64,000 nt of DNA from Sipunculus nudus (Eukaryota > Annelida > Sipuncula > Golfingiida > Sipunculidae), in assembly GCA_026874595.1 (NCBI GenBank), contig CM049311.1:59403953-59467952 (forward strand), given 5' to 3'. Of this stretch, positions 45,733 through 59,035 are shown in pieces. How positions within the stretch are numbered: position 1 is the stretch's first letter; each line of letters starts with the position of its first letter. Both the position numbers and the translations under genes were made by a program. The notes beneath the pieces were generated by a model, which did no database searches, was not told the DNA's origin, and saw only the letters and a program-made list of their open reading frames with translations.

Positions 45733-46513
45733 TACTGTTATTTTGTGGCGCTGTGCTCGTGGAAAAAAATCATACCCAGGTATGTTTACCTTGAAGACCT
45801 GGTCAGTGGTGGTTTACATTGCGAACCGGAATGAGACGCGGAGGCATACAGTGTTTCGTTGATATTTGACTGGTTTCTATCGTTAGACGCATAAAGAAAG
45901 GTTGATGTGAGGAACACATGAAAGATTAATTATATAAATATATACGTTGCAAGGTAACTGTTCCCGAAGAAGGAAACAGAAATATGCATACATCGCAAGT
46001 AGCAGAAGCGGACCCAGCGGGACTCCATGCAGTGGGTCCGTATCCCATTTTCAGCCACGGCATCCTTTTTTCATCGTATCAGACAAATTTTGAGGCCTGA
46101 AACCCCCGCAAGCACGCCAGCCCTGTTCCTGAAATTGGGACCTTGAATTAGGTTTTGTCATTAATCCTCCTGGGTTCAACTCTCCATTTCATTTTCTCTT
46201 TTACTGACCACGCACGTGGGTCAAATCCCTCATTGAAAGCAAGCGTTATTCATATCAACAATAGTCCTTAGTGTTAGAGGTTAAATGACCACGATGCACG
46301 CTTTCCGGTGATTGCCGAAGGCAGTTCGGCTGTGCTCGGTAAAAAAACGGAAAAATCACTCAATATTATATGTACATTAAAAATTATTTATTTTCATATC
46401 GCCTATGTCACTGCGGGGATAATAACCTTTCAAATGATGTATGGCACAATATTGTACACAACGCAGTTTTAGAGAACATTGGGAACAAACGTGAACCGAA
46501 TTCCTTTTATAAG

Positions 46514-46604
<91 letters not shown>

Positions 46605-48189
46605 GGGGGAGGGGGGGGGGGGAAGGAGACAGACAGACAAAAGCCAAAAGGACAAGATAAAAGACAGAGAGGGGTGGTTTTAATAGTTTATTTACATGAC
46701 ATATGTCACGTGAATGTTTCACGTGACAGACTTTTCTCATGTATCAACCTCGTATGGCTTTGTGACATCTGCTCCTATGTACAAATGTGATATGACTGTA
46801 TGTGTTTATAATAAAAACCATATCGTATCCTGTCGCCACGCCCGCTTCGTGCTGCCTTTTTGCTGTGACCTCATCATAAAGCAAAACAGTGTGACGACCT
46901 GACTAACACAGGAAAACAAAATAATCTGTATGTAGTCAGCTGGTTATTTATAATTATAAACCTGAATCACTTGAACTTCTCAATTTTAAAAGGTTGATTG
47001 CGATGTTATTCTTCATAACTGTTACTCCCAAACAGGCTCAATGTGTGACATTTGACAGGATTCCTTGAATGGTCTTTCCCGCCATCTTGAAATGGACAGA
47101 GTTTTGTATATTTCAAATACAAAATCTTCGATTCAAGACCCTCTTTGCGTTGGCGGGAGCCTCCGGAACGTAACTTATCGTCTAAGAGGTAGGCCATAAA
47201 CAGATATCGTTTTTCTTACGCACAGTGTTCAACATTTCGGGTGTTTCTCTGCCCGCGGGCTTTATATATCATCAGGTTAGCTTAGAGCCACGTAAATTAA
47301 ACCCTCCGTATATTGTTTCTGAGGACACGACTTTTTTCGTATTTTTAAAAAAAGACAATATATCCTGAGGCTGGGTGCTTAGGCGCATTCTTATTTTCTA
47401 TTTTCATTCCATTGGCTGAAGTAGAAATATTTGTAAATGGGGTCTTGAAAAAGGCGACTCTATGTATGTCTCTAGGACTATGTATGTATGTATGTATACC
47501 TGTGTGTATGTGTTTTAGGCTTACTCGTCGAGCAATATCAATGGTACCCTTTATAACTTTATATTATGATCGTTTTTCTTTACAAATTATCTAATAATAT
47601 TTTTCGTTTCTTACAATATAGGAATAACTTTATGAGTAATATTTAATGATTGCTTGGATCAATTATAAATACTCTCTTTGTTGTTATGGAGATGTTCCTT
47701 AGTACAAGATAATCGAATAAAAATCTGTCAGATTGTAACAACATAACATATTAATCTCCGTCTTATATACAGATTAGCTGCAGCTGTGCGCCCCTAGTAA
47801 ATGATCCCACGGGTCCTATTTATGTGTGTTATAGTGACCTGTTACGGGTAGAAACAGGGTCAAGCACGTTTGTATAAAACTCGTCAGGGGACCCTCTCAT
47901 CGCTGCAGATCATTTCGGGCTGTCTCTTATTCAGGCTGTGTATGTAAGGCTGCGAAGTACCTCCGCTTCTCCACCAGGTGGCGCTTCAATATGGGCCAAC
48001 ACGTCTGCCGGCGCTCTCACAGATGGCTCACATTTACAAAAATAGTTAATTAATATGTCCCGGTTCAACAAAGTTTACCTTTACTTACCTTATCAGAAAT
48101 TTGATACATTATAGAGCATCTTTTATCCTAACAGCCCACTATCACATTTTATATTTAGATAACTGATAAATTTGATAAATTATATATTA

Positions 48190-48244
<55 letters not shown>

Positions 48245-50605
48245 TATAATTGGATATCATTACAGCAGAATGGTCAAAAACTAAAGACCAACACGTTGGT
48301 TCTTGTAGGTCTGAGCAACAGTACCCAAGAGGCGGATCTGATATCCGTATAACGTATAATACTTATCCTTATAGATAATGCCAGCATCCTTTAAAGATGC
48401 TATCATGAACTTCTTGTGTTTACCTTTCTTGGCGATTCGACAATGGTGGTCACTGTCGCCATGGTAATCAACTTTAGCATCAAACGGTTCTGAAGAATCT
48501 GCATTCTATGTCATTGCTGTTACTATAGCTGTATTATTAACGGTGGTCACATTCAATGGGGATCACACACAAGCAGGACCCACATGAATGGTTCATCGAA
48601 CCTGGTTGACACCAATATAATCGAGTTGTAAGCCCCTGTCATGTAGTCCGAAACCAGAATGGAAATCTGCAGATGTACATAGCACATAGTTAAGAAAGCA
48701 TTAAAAAACAGAGGCGGTTATCTCCACCAAAAAAAATAATAAAAAAGAAAGATGATAAGTGATAACACGATTAATAGGCATTTTTTATATCACAGCTACA
48801 GGTTTATCTTTGTACACATGTCCGTCCCCCGGTCTCCCTTTCATTTCACATGCATCTGCTCTGACAGGACTTATTTTTATTTTTTTCGTGACTTGAGGAG
48901 TGCAAAAGCGCCATACCCTCAGAAAACATACTTTGGTATCGACGGTGTTGTTTAACATTTGGTGTGCATCACAGCTGGTACAAAGAAGGCTGACCGTTGC
49001 ACCGAGTGCATTTTTAAACAAAGAATCGAGACCAAAGAACACGTATACCGCAGTGAAAGTGTAAAAGAAGATACAAGATTCTGACTTTGATAAAGCCACA
49101 AGCTGGTGTTTATGCACAGGGCCCCCTCTTCATCTGCTGTGTGGATTTTCAGGGTTTTTTTGTGTCTTTGTACAGGATTGTCCGGAATGTGACCATCAAC
49201 ACATCCTGCATGTGTGGAGTCTTTTAAAGACATTCTGCATAAGCCGTGTCTATAACAGCTGATTTTTAAAGGTTAGAATTTCGTCCACCACAGGCGTCTA
49301 CTTCTACGGGTCATTTTATGCAAAGTAACAGCTGCCGTATGCAGAAATAACCATATTAGATTGGCTGAGAGGAGGCTCAGAAAAAGTTTACAGGTGTAGA
49401 ATATGTCTCAGTTGTGATACCAGTGATACGCTTTTGTAAATCTTAATACCGGTTGTTGAGAAAAATGAAAACTCGATGGAAAGTTATGAGTAATTTATAA
49501 ATTTTTCTGATTTAATTATAAAAATGAACTAAACGCTAAAATTAACTTACAACTTTTCTGGATGCATGCCCAAAGAATGGAACTAAATCAACTTCAATGG
49601 CGGAAAACATATTGGAAATTTATTGATTTATTTATTTTAAAAAAATATTGAAAATCAAATGGGTAAACGGAAGAAAATCTTAAGCATATAAAGCAGGGAA
49701 CTAAATTACCCTTGGTTAAAATACTCTTTTTCTCCCCGACTTATTAATGAGGTTTCAACATGTTGGTTTACACATTTCTTCGCATTCCATGTTGTTCATC
49801 ATTGTCTCTGCGGTAATATTATGTGAGGAACTACTGGGTTGGTGCACTTGATGGATATCTTACTGGGTGTGTATAAAAAAATTCAGACTGACGCTTGATA
49901 AGGCATGCACTTGATAAGAGATGCGAGGGTAAGTGCATATATAGTGTGTGTTAAATGTAAATAAGAGCATTATGTATATGTTATGAACACATATACCAAT
50001 CATTCATAAGCTTCACTGGTCAGCTATTTACAACAAATGGTCTGCAGTGTGCGGCATCTGACTTCTACAATTGTAAACAACCAAAATGGGCTTGGTTATT
50101 AAATTTATATGAAAGGCGCTCTCATGATTTGCCGGCGCTGCGTCATAGTCTTTGAATAATATCAATATTCTATTTGTCTGTCTCTCTGTCTCTCTCTCTC
50201 TCTTACACACACACACACATACACATACAACATGCATTGATCTCGTTACCATATTATTTGAGTTCTCAATATATAAATATTTTCTCTCTCACGTACGTAC
50301 GCACACACAATGAAAATATGTTACGTTTCAGAATTAGACTTGTTTCTACTCCCACCTTTTTCAAAATATACTCCGGTGATAACACTTATCCTAACATCCA
50401 CATCTAAACAAACAGCTTGGCACTGTCGAGAAAGATTTACGGGAATGGTATCAGTCTAAACTTCCGGTGATAGTTAATTTGTCAGTTTGTCATTTTGGAG
50501 TGGTCTGGTGAGTAATGAGTGAGCACACAGGAATAGGAAGTAAGTGCTGTCGGGGGGTTTTTGTCTCCGCAGATACCATTGTAACTTTTTAATTCACAAA
50601 ACCGT
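45733..50605. other. no gene established; several simple repeats
   Basis: 46010-46160 has CAGAAGCGGACCCAGCGG, a possible eroded hAT-type terminus. 46517-46622 is (TA)n followed by (GA)n and a G-rich tract. 48192-48241 is (TA)n. 50180-50225 is (TC)n(AC)n. Frames at 48752-49233 overlap on both strands and have no domain. AGGTGGCGCTTC near 47986 is a partial match to the GGTGGCGCCACC motif of R1, R3 and R4. Confidence 0.4.
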
Positions 50606-51010
50606 TTTTAGCTCAGCTGACTGTAAGTCAATCGAGGTATAAGAATGGCGCTTTGTCCGTCGTCCGACCTTCCGTCCGGCTGTCCGTTAGCAGGGCACAA
50701 ATCATAACTGCTGGTCCTAGAAACGTCTAAGTGAAAATCCAAGGAGGAAAATAAAAAATCTCCTTGGAAACCTGAAATTAGGTCATTGTGACCTATATCC
50801 TACGAGCTATAGGGCTTGAAAGTACACCCCAGAATAATCTAAAATATAATACAAAACCTCCAATATTTTGATAATTAATGCATTGAAGGTAATGAATCTT
50901 GTCTTTAATTTTGACCATGACTAGTTTTGTCAGTTCCCGAAAAAATTTGTGGCGCCACCTGTATTTTTTGTTAATTTATTGAAAATTTTTCTATTGTTTT
51001 TACTATAAAA
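50606..51010 (+). mobile_element. R1 relative, diverged subfamily
   Basis: TTTTTAGCTCAGCTGACTGTAAGTC at 50606 matches the R1 terminus, followed by CTTTGTCCGTCGTCCGACC, GGGCACAAATCATAAC, TCTCCTTGGAAACCTGAAAT and GTGGCGCCACCTG. Only one end unit is present before R3 begins. Confidence 0.75.
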
Positions 51011-51059
51011 TGACAAAAATCATGTCAGTTTCTCAGCTGTAATTACATCTAGTGTTCCA

Positions 51060-52555
51060 AAACCTGGTGTTTTATTGGATGCCATATAGTTATCACCCTG
51101 TCTGTCTGTCTCTTTGTCTCTCTGTCTGTCCATCCGTCCATCCACACAAATTTGTTCCAGATGATAACTCCAGGTTGTATTGACACATGGGTTTCAAACT
51201 TGACTTATGTATGGCCCACCACTAAAGCAAGAACCTATATGATTTTGGGGTCAGGAGGTCAAAGGTCAAGGTCACAGGACTAACTTAGTTAAAAAGATTA
51301 TGGCCGCATTTTAAGCCAAGCTTTTCATCCCAAACTTTCCATTTTGCGCATATAGCTGACTTGCCAGTATGGGGAGAGCTTAATGACTTTTGGGTCACAT
51401 TGTCAAAGGTCAACGTCACAGGGGCCATCTGCTCACAAATTAGTATCCAGATGATAACTCCAGTTTAGTTTGACATATTGGTTTTAAACCTAACTTATAT
51501 ATGACTCACCACTAAAGTAAGAACCGTGTCGATTTTGGGGTCCAGCGGTCAAAAGTCAAGGTCACAGGACTCATTTCTTTAAAAAGAATACATATGCATT
51601 TGAAGCCAAACTTTTCATCCCAAACCTTCCATCATCAAGATATTGCTAACCTGCCAACATAGGAATATTCTGTTGGAGTCATGAGGTCAAAGGTCAAGGT
51701 CACAGTACCTACTTATATAGAAAGATTGTGGATGCATTTTTAGCCAAACTTTTCATCCAAAACCTTCCATCTTGCACATACAGCTGAGCTGCCAATAGGG
51801 GAAGAACCTGATTGATTTGGGGGTCACAACGTCAAAGTTCATGGTCACAGGGGCCCATATGTTTATATTTTTGTTTCTGGATGTTAACTCCAGTTTAGTT
51901 TGACATATTGGTTTCAATTTTGACTTATATATGACCCATCAATAATGTAAGAACCCTTTTGATTTTTTGGTCAAAAGGCCAAAGGTCAAGGTCACAGGAC
52001 CCACTTCTTTAAAAAGAATGCATATTCATTTAAAGCCAAACTTTTCATCCCAAACCTTCCATCTTCAAGATATTGCTAACCTGCCAACAGGGGAAGATTC
52101 TGTTGGGGTCATGAGGTCAAAGGTCAAGGACACAGTACCTACTTATTTATAAAGATTGTGGATGCATTTTAAGCCAAACTTTTCATCCCAAACCTTCCAT
52201 CTTGCACATACAGCTGAGCTGCCAATAGGGGAAGAACCTGATTGATTTGGGGGTCACAAGGTCAAAAGTCATGGTCACAGGGGCCCATCTGTTCACATAT
52301 TTGTTTCAGAATGACAACTCCAGTTTGGATTGATATATTGGTTTCAATTTTGACTTATATATGACCCACCAATAACCCACCAACATCTTCCAGATGTTGC
52401 TCACCTGCCAATAGTGGAACTCACTTATGGATTTTGGGGTCACAAGGTCAAATGTCAAGGTCATGGGGGCCATCAATCCACATAATAGTTTCTAGATGAT
52501 AACACCAGTTTGGTTTGAAATATTGGTTTCAGACTTGACTGATATTTTCAAATTA
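51060..52555 (+). repeat. R3: ~143 bp tandem repeats with nuclear-receptor-type motifs
   Basis: Nine units carry a version of AGGTCAAAGGTCAAGGTCA followed by CACAGG, at about 51256, 51402, 51543, 51684, 51828, 51967, 52114, 52257 and 52442. Spacing is 139-155 bp except the last. Two alternating unit types are visible: one with AAACTTTTCATCCCAAACC and GATATTGCTAACCTGCCAA, one with GATGATAACTCCAGTTT. GTCTGTCTGTCTC and CCATCCGTCCATCC tracts lie at the left edge. The motif at 51256 and 51684 is an exact DR1 (AGGTCA-A-AGGTCA) overlapping an exact TCAAGGTCA half-site. Non-coding. A family of this type is common in bivalves. Confidence 0.85.
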
Positions 52556-52618
52556 TTTATTTATTTCAGTTCTGAAATGATAACACTTTCTTTATCAGAC
52601 TTTTTATGCAAATGAAAC

Positions 52619-52752
52619 ACACTGGATCGCTTATCTCGACGATCTTAAACGGTTATGATTATGTAAACATTTACTTACCTTATCTTAAAGTCACTGGATA
52701 GCTAATCTAGACGATCTTAAACGGTAATTATTATGTAAACATTTATCTTACA
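52619..52752. repeat. 72 bp tandem duplication
   Basis: CACTGGAT.GCT.ATCT.GACGATCTTAAACGGT and ATTATGTAAACATTTA occur twice with a period of 72 bp and about 8 differences. Confidence 0.85.
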
Positions 52753-52869
52753 TGTGTTTAATCCTGGCTGTGGAAATGACGAAGCGCCTCTTAAATGTAC
52801 CGCCATGAGCAGTCGTAATATTCGGTTTTCACAATGGTTATTTAGAGAACCTTTTACCATTACAGGAAA

Positions 52870-52994
52870 CTAAAAGTAACAAAGAGGACCATATCACCCG
52901 AAAAATTGGTTCCAGTATAGAAACTGTGGTTCTTGTTGGAACCATATAGGTTCTAAAAAAGACTCTTTAAGAACCGTTTTTTGTTAGAGTGTAT
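52870..52994. repeat. GGTTCC/GGAACC dispersed repeat end
   Basis: ATTGGTTCCAG, GGTTCTTGTTGGAACC, TAGGTTCTAAAAAAGA and AAGAACCGTTTTTTGTTAG form nested inverted words, ending in AGAGTGTA. The pattern is familiar from a short palindromic element found in many aquatic animals; only this copy is here. Confidence 0.4.
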
Positions 52995-53679
52995 AAAGAT
53001 AAGAACTGGTGCAGTATATATAACAAAATGGGAAGGACTATAACGTATAACAATACACAAACTCTGCTTTTATGAAATGTCTGTACCGAAAATATATACA
53101 TCTAAAATATATATAAAAAATGTACTCAGATGACATTAAAATCCTGCAGATTATATATTTACAAGTGAACATCTGTACAGATTTCTTGAGTCGTGACAAA
53201 TCATCTATTAATAAAACAATGCACGAAGGCACGCCGTATGTCATATCCACATTTATAATATACAGGATGTTTATAAACTCAGTTAGTCAAACAATTCCGT
53301 TTCCGAAGGCGATTCATCTCCTTTGATCACAATAGTTAGAGCAGCTGCTGTCACAAAACTGTGTGAATCTAAGAGCGACAGGTCCCTAGGCTATTTTTTA
53401 CGTTTCTTTTCAGTCAGCTGCAATTCATTATCTGTTTATAGCTAAATTTTCAGACACTGTCTGCATGGGATACTTATCCCTCGAAATATGGATTCCTATT
53501 GCCCTGAAATTCTAAAAAAATGACCTATCGACTATAGGTATATATATAGTCATGATAAAATAACATTCCTTACAGTGACATACTGAACAAACTACAAGCA
53601 TTAAGATGCTTTCGAATACCGCTATCGTGCCTACCTGACAACAACATTAGAATGTCCAATATTTTTAACAAACTTTACC

Positions 53680-53723
<44 letters not shown>

Positions 53724-53743
53724 TATTTATATATATATATATG

Positions 53744-53797
<54 letters not shown>

Positions 53798-54000
53798 CAT
53801 TTGTGTCACACCCTCAGGCAGCGGATTGAATATACATGCCCACCATGCATTCTCCATGCAACATCACCAATCTAAGGGCTAACATAAAACAAAGTATGCA
53901 CATAACAGGTAGCCTGTCTGGGTCCAAGCAAATCCAATTAGGCTGAAAAACCGAAACCTTCACTTTCCCGGACAATATATATATATATCTGTATATATAT
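53680..54000. repeat. (TA)n arrays
   Basis: Interrupted TA array 53680-53795 and a shorter one at 53975-54000, the latter abutting the LTR tail. Between them is about 180 bp of unremarkable sequence. Confidence 0.95.
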
Positions 54001-54083
54001 CAGAATCTGATATTTATTTATCTCCGTAACAAAATTTATGCTCGTCACGACTACGTAATCTGTTGTTATTAGGTTCCGTAACA
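54001..54083 (+). mobile_element. LTR tail of family L1
   Basis: CAGAATCTGAT ... TTATTAGGTTCCGTAACA matches the last ~83 bp of the LTRs at 6118 and 9532 (CTCGTCACGACTACGT and ATCTGTTGTTATTAGG are shared with the second). Both sides are TA-rich. It begins just inside an internal TGTTACAG found about 88 bp from the end of both long LTRs. Confidence 0.8.
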
Positions 54084-54085
54084 CT

Positions 54086-54170
<85 letters not shown>
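54084..54170. repeat. (TA)n array, left flank of pogo-like element
   Basis: TA-rich array up to the CAGTAG terminus at 54171; its mate on the other side is 59042-59128. Confidence 0.95.
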
Positions 54171-54173
<3 letters not shown>

Positions 54174-55234
54174 TAGAACGCCTGCTAACGGCCACGCCTC
54201 AATTACGGTCAATACGTCTATAACGGTCAGATTTTCCGGTCCCGAATTTTCGACCGTTATACTTCATAATCATTTTGTTGTCAATTACGGTCCCTCCTCT
54301 ATTCTGTATTACGGCCAGGTCTCTCGGTCCCGCAGGCCGGGAAACGCCTCAATTACGGTCATAGTGTAGGGGCATATGTAGCAAATTCGTCCTGAGTAAA
54401 TTTTGTTTGTAAAAATGTGACACCCCATGCATTTTTGTTCTTCACCTTTCTATGAAGCCTTAAAAACATGGTGCCAATTTTTTTATTCAGTTTCGACATG
54501 TTTTTTCAGCTTGTATTAAAATGCTATTTAAAATGTTAAATTAATAAACTTTGACCACAACATCAACAAAGTAAGCAGGCACAAGAGGATAAAAAAGGTT
54601 CTTTTTATAATGTATTTATATATACTAAACACACAAACTTAGTTCTCTGGTTTGGGATTGTCTAAAATTATTGATTTATATTAAACGTACCTATTCACAT
54701 ACCAAGTATATTTACTAAACACATATAGTGTTAAATGCTTTATACACATAGATTGATCTTTTTTCTCCTTAAAATACGATAGTATCTGCTAATATTTCAT
54801 TCAAAACCGATGGAGTACTCCTGTACACAAGTGGTTAGGTTAGCAAGATCAGTGGTGCAAATGTAAACATAGCGCGCACGCCACCTGGGGGCCAAAACCA
54901 CGCTACTTTACAAATCAAGATTCTTTTTCAAGCATCCAAACAGTGTTTCTTTTTTTTTTTATCTCCCATATCATTTCTCCTTGTTCGGGAATAGTGCACG
55001 CGCAAGATCAGGCCTCTAGTTATGGTCTACAGTCTTGTAAGCTAAACAGACACACGTGGACTGTGTTGACTCACACACAGAACCATAACAATGAATTAAA
55101 CAGGTTAATTGGAGATTGTAAGTCCGTGTACAGGGATGGTTTTGCCAAAAAAAATGTTGTATTCAGCCTAACCAATGAAGTAATGGCGTGAGATAACGCA
55201 CATACTGATGCAAATGTTTATGTACCCTAACAGT

Positions 55235-55238
<4 letters not shown>

Positions 55239-55289
<51 letters not shown>

Positions 55290-55374
55290 CAATCATACCG
55301 TGATGAGTGCAGCACGTTGCACGAAACTACGTAGTAGTAAAAATGTCTGAAAAAATTTGATTTGTCTATTTGTA

Positions 55375-55468
<94 letters not shown>
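55239..55468. repeat. (TA)n, (TA)n(GA)n arrays inside the pogo-like element
   Basis: TA array 55239-55287, then TA 55380-55438 passing into (GA)15 at 55439-55468. Confidence 0.97.
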
Positions 55469-55471
<3 letters not shown>

Positions 55472-56610
55472 TGATGACCTCTATGGCATTCATACACAAT
55501 TGTATTTTCTTCCAAAATCATATCAAATAAAATATTGTTTTACAAGACACGTTTTAATATTTAATTTTAACATTTGGCAAATAAACATACAAATAATGAT
55601 TTAATTATTCCTCCTTTTTAACTATTTATTATTTAGGTGTACGTCGGAGAGATCATTAAGCAAGTTGGACGAGCAGTAAGAGACACCAACTAAGTTCAGA
55701 TTCTTTGAGAGTTAGTAATTTTAAAATTACTTGAAAATGAGCCACGTCAGAAAAGTTCGATGTACTTAAAAGGGAATTTATATGTGCTGTTAAAACAACC
55801 TTAATGTTGACTTCCCCTATACCGATCCAATATTATAATCAAAACAACTTTGTTATTGTTTTATTATCTTCATAAAAATTGTAATAAATTAATATGAAAA
55901 AAGAGAAATGCAAAAACCTTTAATTACAATCAAGGCGTTTATTTTTTGTATAAGACACGTCATTTTGTTATCTTGTGCACTAAATCAAAATTGTTCTTGA
56001 TCACGATTTAAGAGTAACTAGCATTAGTTAAGCAGGTATAAAATGCTTTATTTTTTGTCAGGAGTTATTTGGTATAAACATGATAAAAAATGGTCTCCAA
56101 TCAAAGATGTACATTCCGCCGCTGCATCTGACATACATTGCATTAAATGAAAACCAATAAGATTTTATAAAATATAAGAATAGTTCTATTCTTCATTCTT
56201 CATTTCATAGTTTGCATTATATTCAGATAGTACAAGCTGGGTGCTCATGGTCTACAGATCACTATTTTCATAAAAAAAAAAAAGAATGTTGCACCGGTGA
56301 TCATGTTCGGACGGATGAAACGCCTTTATTGCCTTTGTGCGATCACAAGTCATTTAAGGATAATGAAAAAAGCGACAAGAATTCAATAATAACAAGCATT
56401 TAACTTTACCATTGTTATATTTAAACTGTACCATTGGTTTTACCATAGTTTCTGTTAAGATATGTCCGTTTTTGTTATTGCGCTGGTATAACCTGAATTC
56501 TTCGGTTTCATAAATATACAATTTTAGATTTGCCCACCTAACAAAGTCGTTTAAAAGGAAGACCTTGGGGGGCGGGGGCGGGTAAAGATGGGATAGAAGA
56601 ACATCTGTAA

Positions 56611-56949
56611 AATGTACGATAACATTATGACTAATGATGACACTTTTTTTAAGATCCGATATTTAATTTCAAGTTTGTTTCCTTCAACCAGACTTTTCTA
56701 AAACTTCTAACTTTTCTAAGGTCTCTTTGTTTTGTTTTGTTTTCAAAACACATTCCCTAATGAATTCCTCAGCAAAACATGCATTTCATTCAATGTTAAT
56801 GTCATTCTACTGTAAATTTCTGTGAATATTTGTCTGCTGTAAACTACCTGATGAGCACTGCTTACAAAAGCTTATCAATGAACAGTGGAATAGCTATTCC
56901 ACAGAAGGTATAATTGCTCCAAAATGATATGCTATTGCCCGTACAAAGC

Positions 56950-56989
<40 letters not shown>

Positions 56990-57505
56990 TATTATTATTA
57001 TTATTATTACTTTTATCATTATCTGGCACTAAATCTAGTCAAAGTTGTCCCTTTTGTCTGTTGTTTATTCTTTACAAAATATGTAAAAAAAATAGTCATC
57101 CGCCTAAAACTTTTATAAATTATTTCTTGGATCATGACCAAAACATAAAAATACTCCTTAAATTGCTTAGGAATGTACGATAACATTATGACTAATGATG
57201 ACACTTTTTTTAAGATCCGATATTTAATTTCAAGTTTGTTTCCTTCAACCAGACTTTTCTAAAACTTCTAAATTTTCTAAGGTCTCTTTGTTTTGTTTTC
57301 AAAACACATTCCCTAATGAATTCCTCAGCAAAACATGCATTTCATTCAATGTTAATGTCATTCTACTGTAAATTTCTGTGAATATTTGTCTGCTGTAAAC
57401 TACCTGATGAGCACAGCTTACAAAAGCTTATCAATGAACAGTGAAATAGCTACTCCACAGAAGGTATAATTGCTCCAAAATGATATGCTATTGCCCGTAC
57501 AAAGC

Positions 57506-57545
<40 letters not shown>

Positions 57546-57727
57546 TATTATTATTATTATTATTACTTTTATCATTATCTGGCACTAAATCTAGTCAAAG
57601 TTGTCCCTTTTGTCTGTTGTTTATTCTTTACAAAATATGTAAAAAAATAGTCATCCGCCTAAAACTTTTATAAATTATTTCTTGGATCATGACCAAAACA
57701 TAAAAATACTCCTTAAATTGCTTAGGA
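56611..57727 (+). repeat. 560 bp tandem duplication
   Basis: Copy 1 56611-57171 and copy 2 57172-57727, both starting AATGTACGATAACATTATGA. By eye they differ at about four bases plus a 5 bp TTTTG and a 1 bp A-run deletion in copy 2, so ~99% identity. Each carries a (TAA)n(TTA)n tract (56950-57010; 57507-57569) that is itself a long perfect inverted repeat. Non-coding: the minus-strand frames at 57019-57204 and 57628-57918 share a segment only because of the duplication. Confidence 0.95.
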
Positions 57728-59035
57728 ACCTTTTGATACTTTGGATAAACTAACCGTAAGAGACGGGTTTCTATACCTGCACTATCAGCGAGCGGATAGC
57801 GATGTTTGTGATGTAATAATCGAACAATAGGATGACGCAATAGCAAAATCATATTAAATGGAAGATAAACAGGGCCATTTTCATATGTTATGTATAAATG
57901 AAGTAAATATTCAGTCACTGGTTAAAACAAAGGAAAGCGGAGCCATACTGTTTACGATACAGGTTGCCTGAAATCAGCAAGTGGTCCGCCATATGTAAAT
58001 TGCACAAACTACCCCAGGGCACTTGTTGTCTCTATATGATTTTTTAAATGAACTTATCAATGACATTTTGTAGAACAATATACCGGTGGACATACAACAG
58101 CTGATTAATTTTTCATAGTTATAGTCTGGGGGACCTTGATGCGGATCCATGTGTTGGCGGAGGTATGCGCTCTACGGGTGCACTCTAATAATGGAATAAA
58201 CGTCTTAACGCAGTCGTTGTGTGTCTAGTCTAAGTTATTGTGATGTAATATATCTTACTAATCAATCTGAGGTGTTTTGTTGCAAAATATCCCTCTGTAG
58301 TAAATATTTATTTATATTGGCCCTCAATTTTTGCTCTAAAATCAAATTTTACCTGAAAAAAATAACAAAACCCCCATAGAAAAAGTGGCACCATATTTTT
58401 TTGTAAAGGTTAAGGTCTAAGAATCACAAAAATGTGGGGTCTCCACTTTTTACAGCGAAAATTTACTCGGTGACATATGCCCCCACACTATCAGGGGCAG
58501 TGACTCCGTGACATGGGCTCAACAAATCGAGCGGCCACTTCTCGCCTTACTATCATTACACAAGTGTTCGCTTTCACATATTCCTGTCTGTTAATGATTG
58601 CCTGGATAAAGGTAACCACTCGACCGTGACTGAGTTGTTTGACACCTTGCCTGAGTCGTACTACCCCACTCATCCTCATTAGTATACACAATAGTAAAGC
58701 ATGTGTTCCCACCTACGTGTATGTTTTGGAATCTGACGTGCGAGCCGGATCTTAATCAGCGTGTTTGTCATTTATTCATACAATCTGTTAGTAATTTAAT
58801 AACAAACACTGTATTTGTATATATTGTTTGAAATATTTTATTTTTTTTATTGACAACAGTAATTAAACTAATACTCTGTATATACGTCTATTTTGTTGAT
58901 TGTAATAAAGATTTGAACTTGGTTTCATGTTACGTTTTAACCCTCCCCCCTCTCCTGGTCAAGTCCTGTATAACGGCCACTCCTCTATTAAGGCCACTTC
59001 CATCCAGTCCCGATGTTGACCGTAATACGGGCGTT

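Noticed and set aside
56847-56905. Hammerhead ribozyme (CTGATGAG at 56850)
   Set aside because: No GAAA core after a plausible stem II and no closing stems; other CTGATGA words in the window fail in the same way.
57628-57918. 96-codon minus-strand frame with mixed composition
   Set aside because: Its C-terminal part is the 560 bp duplication, and no domain or splice site supports it.
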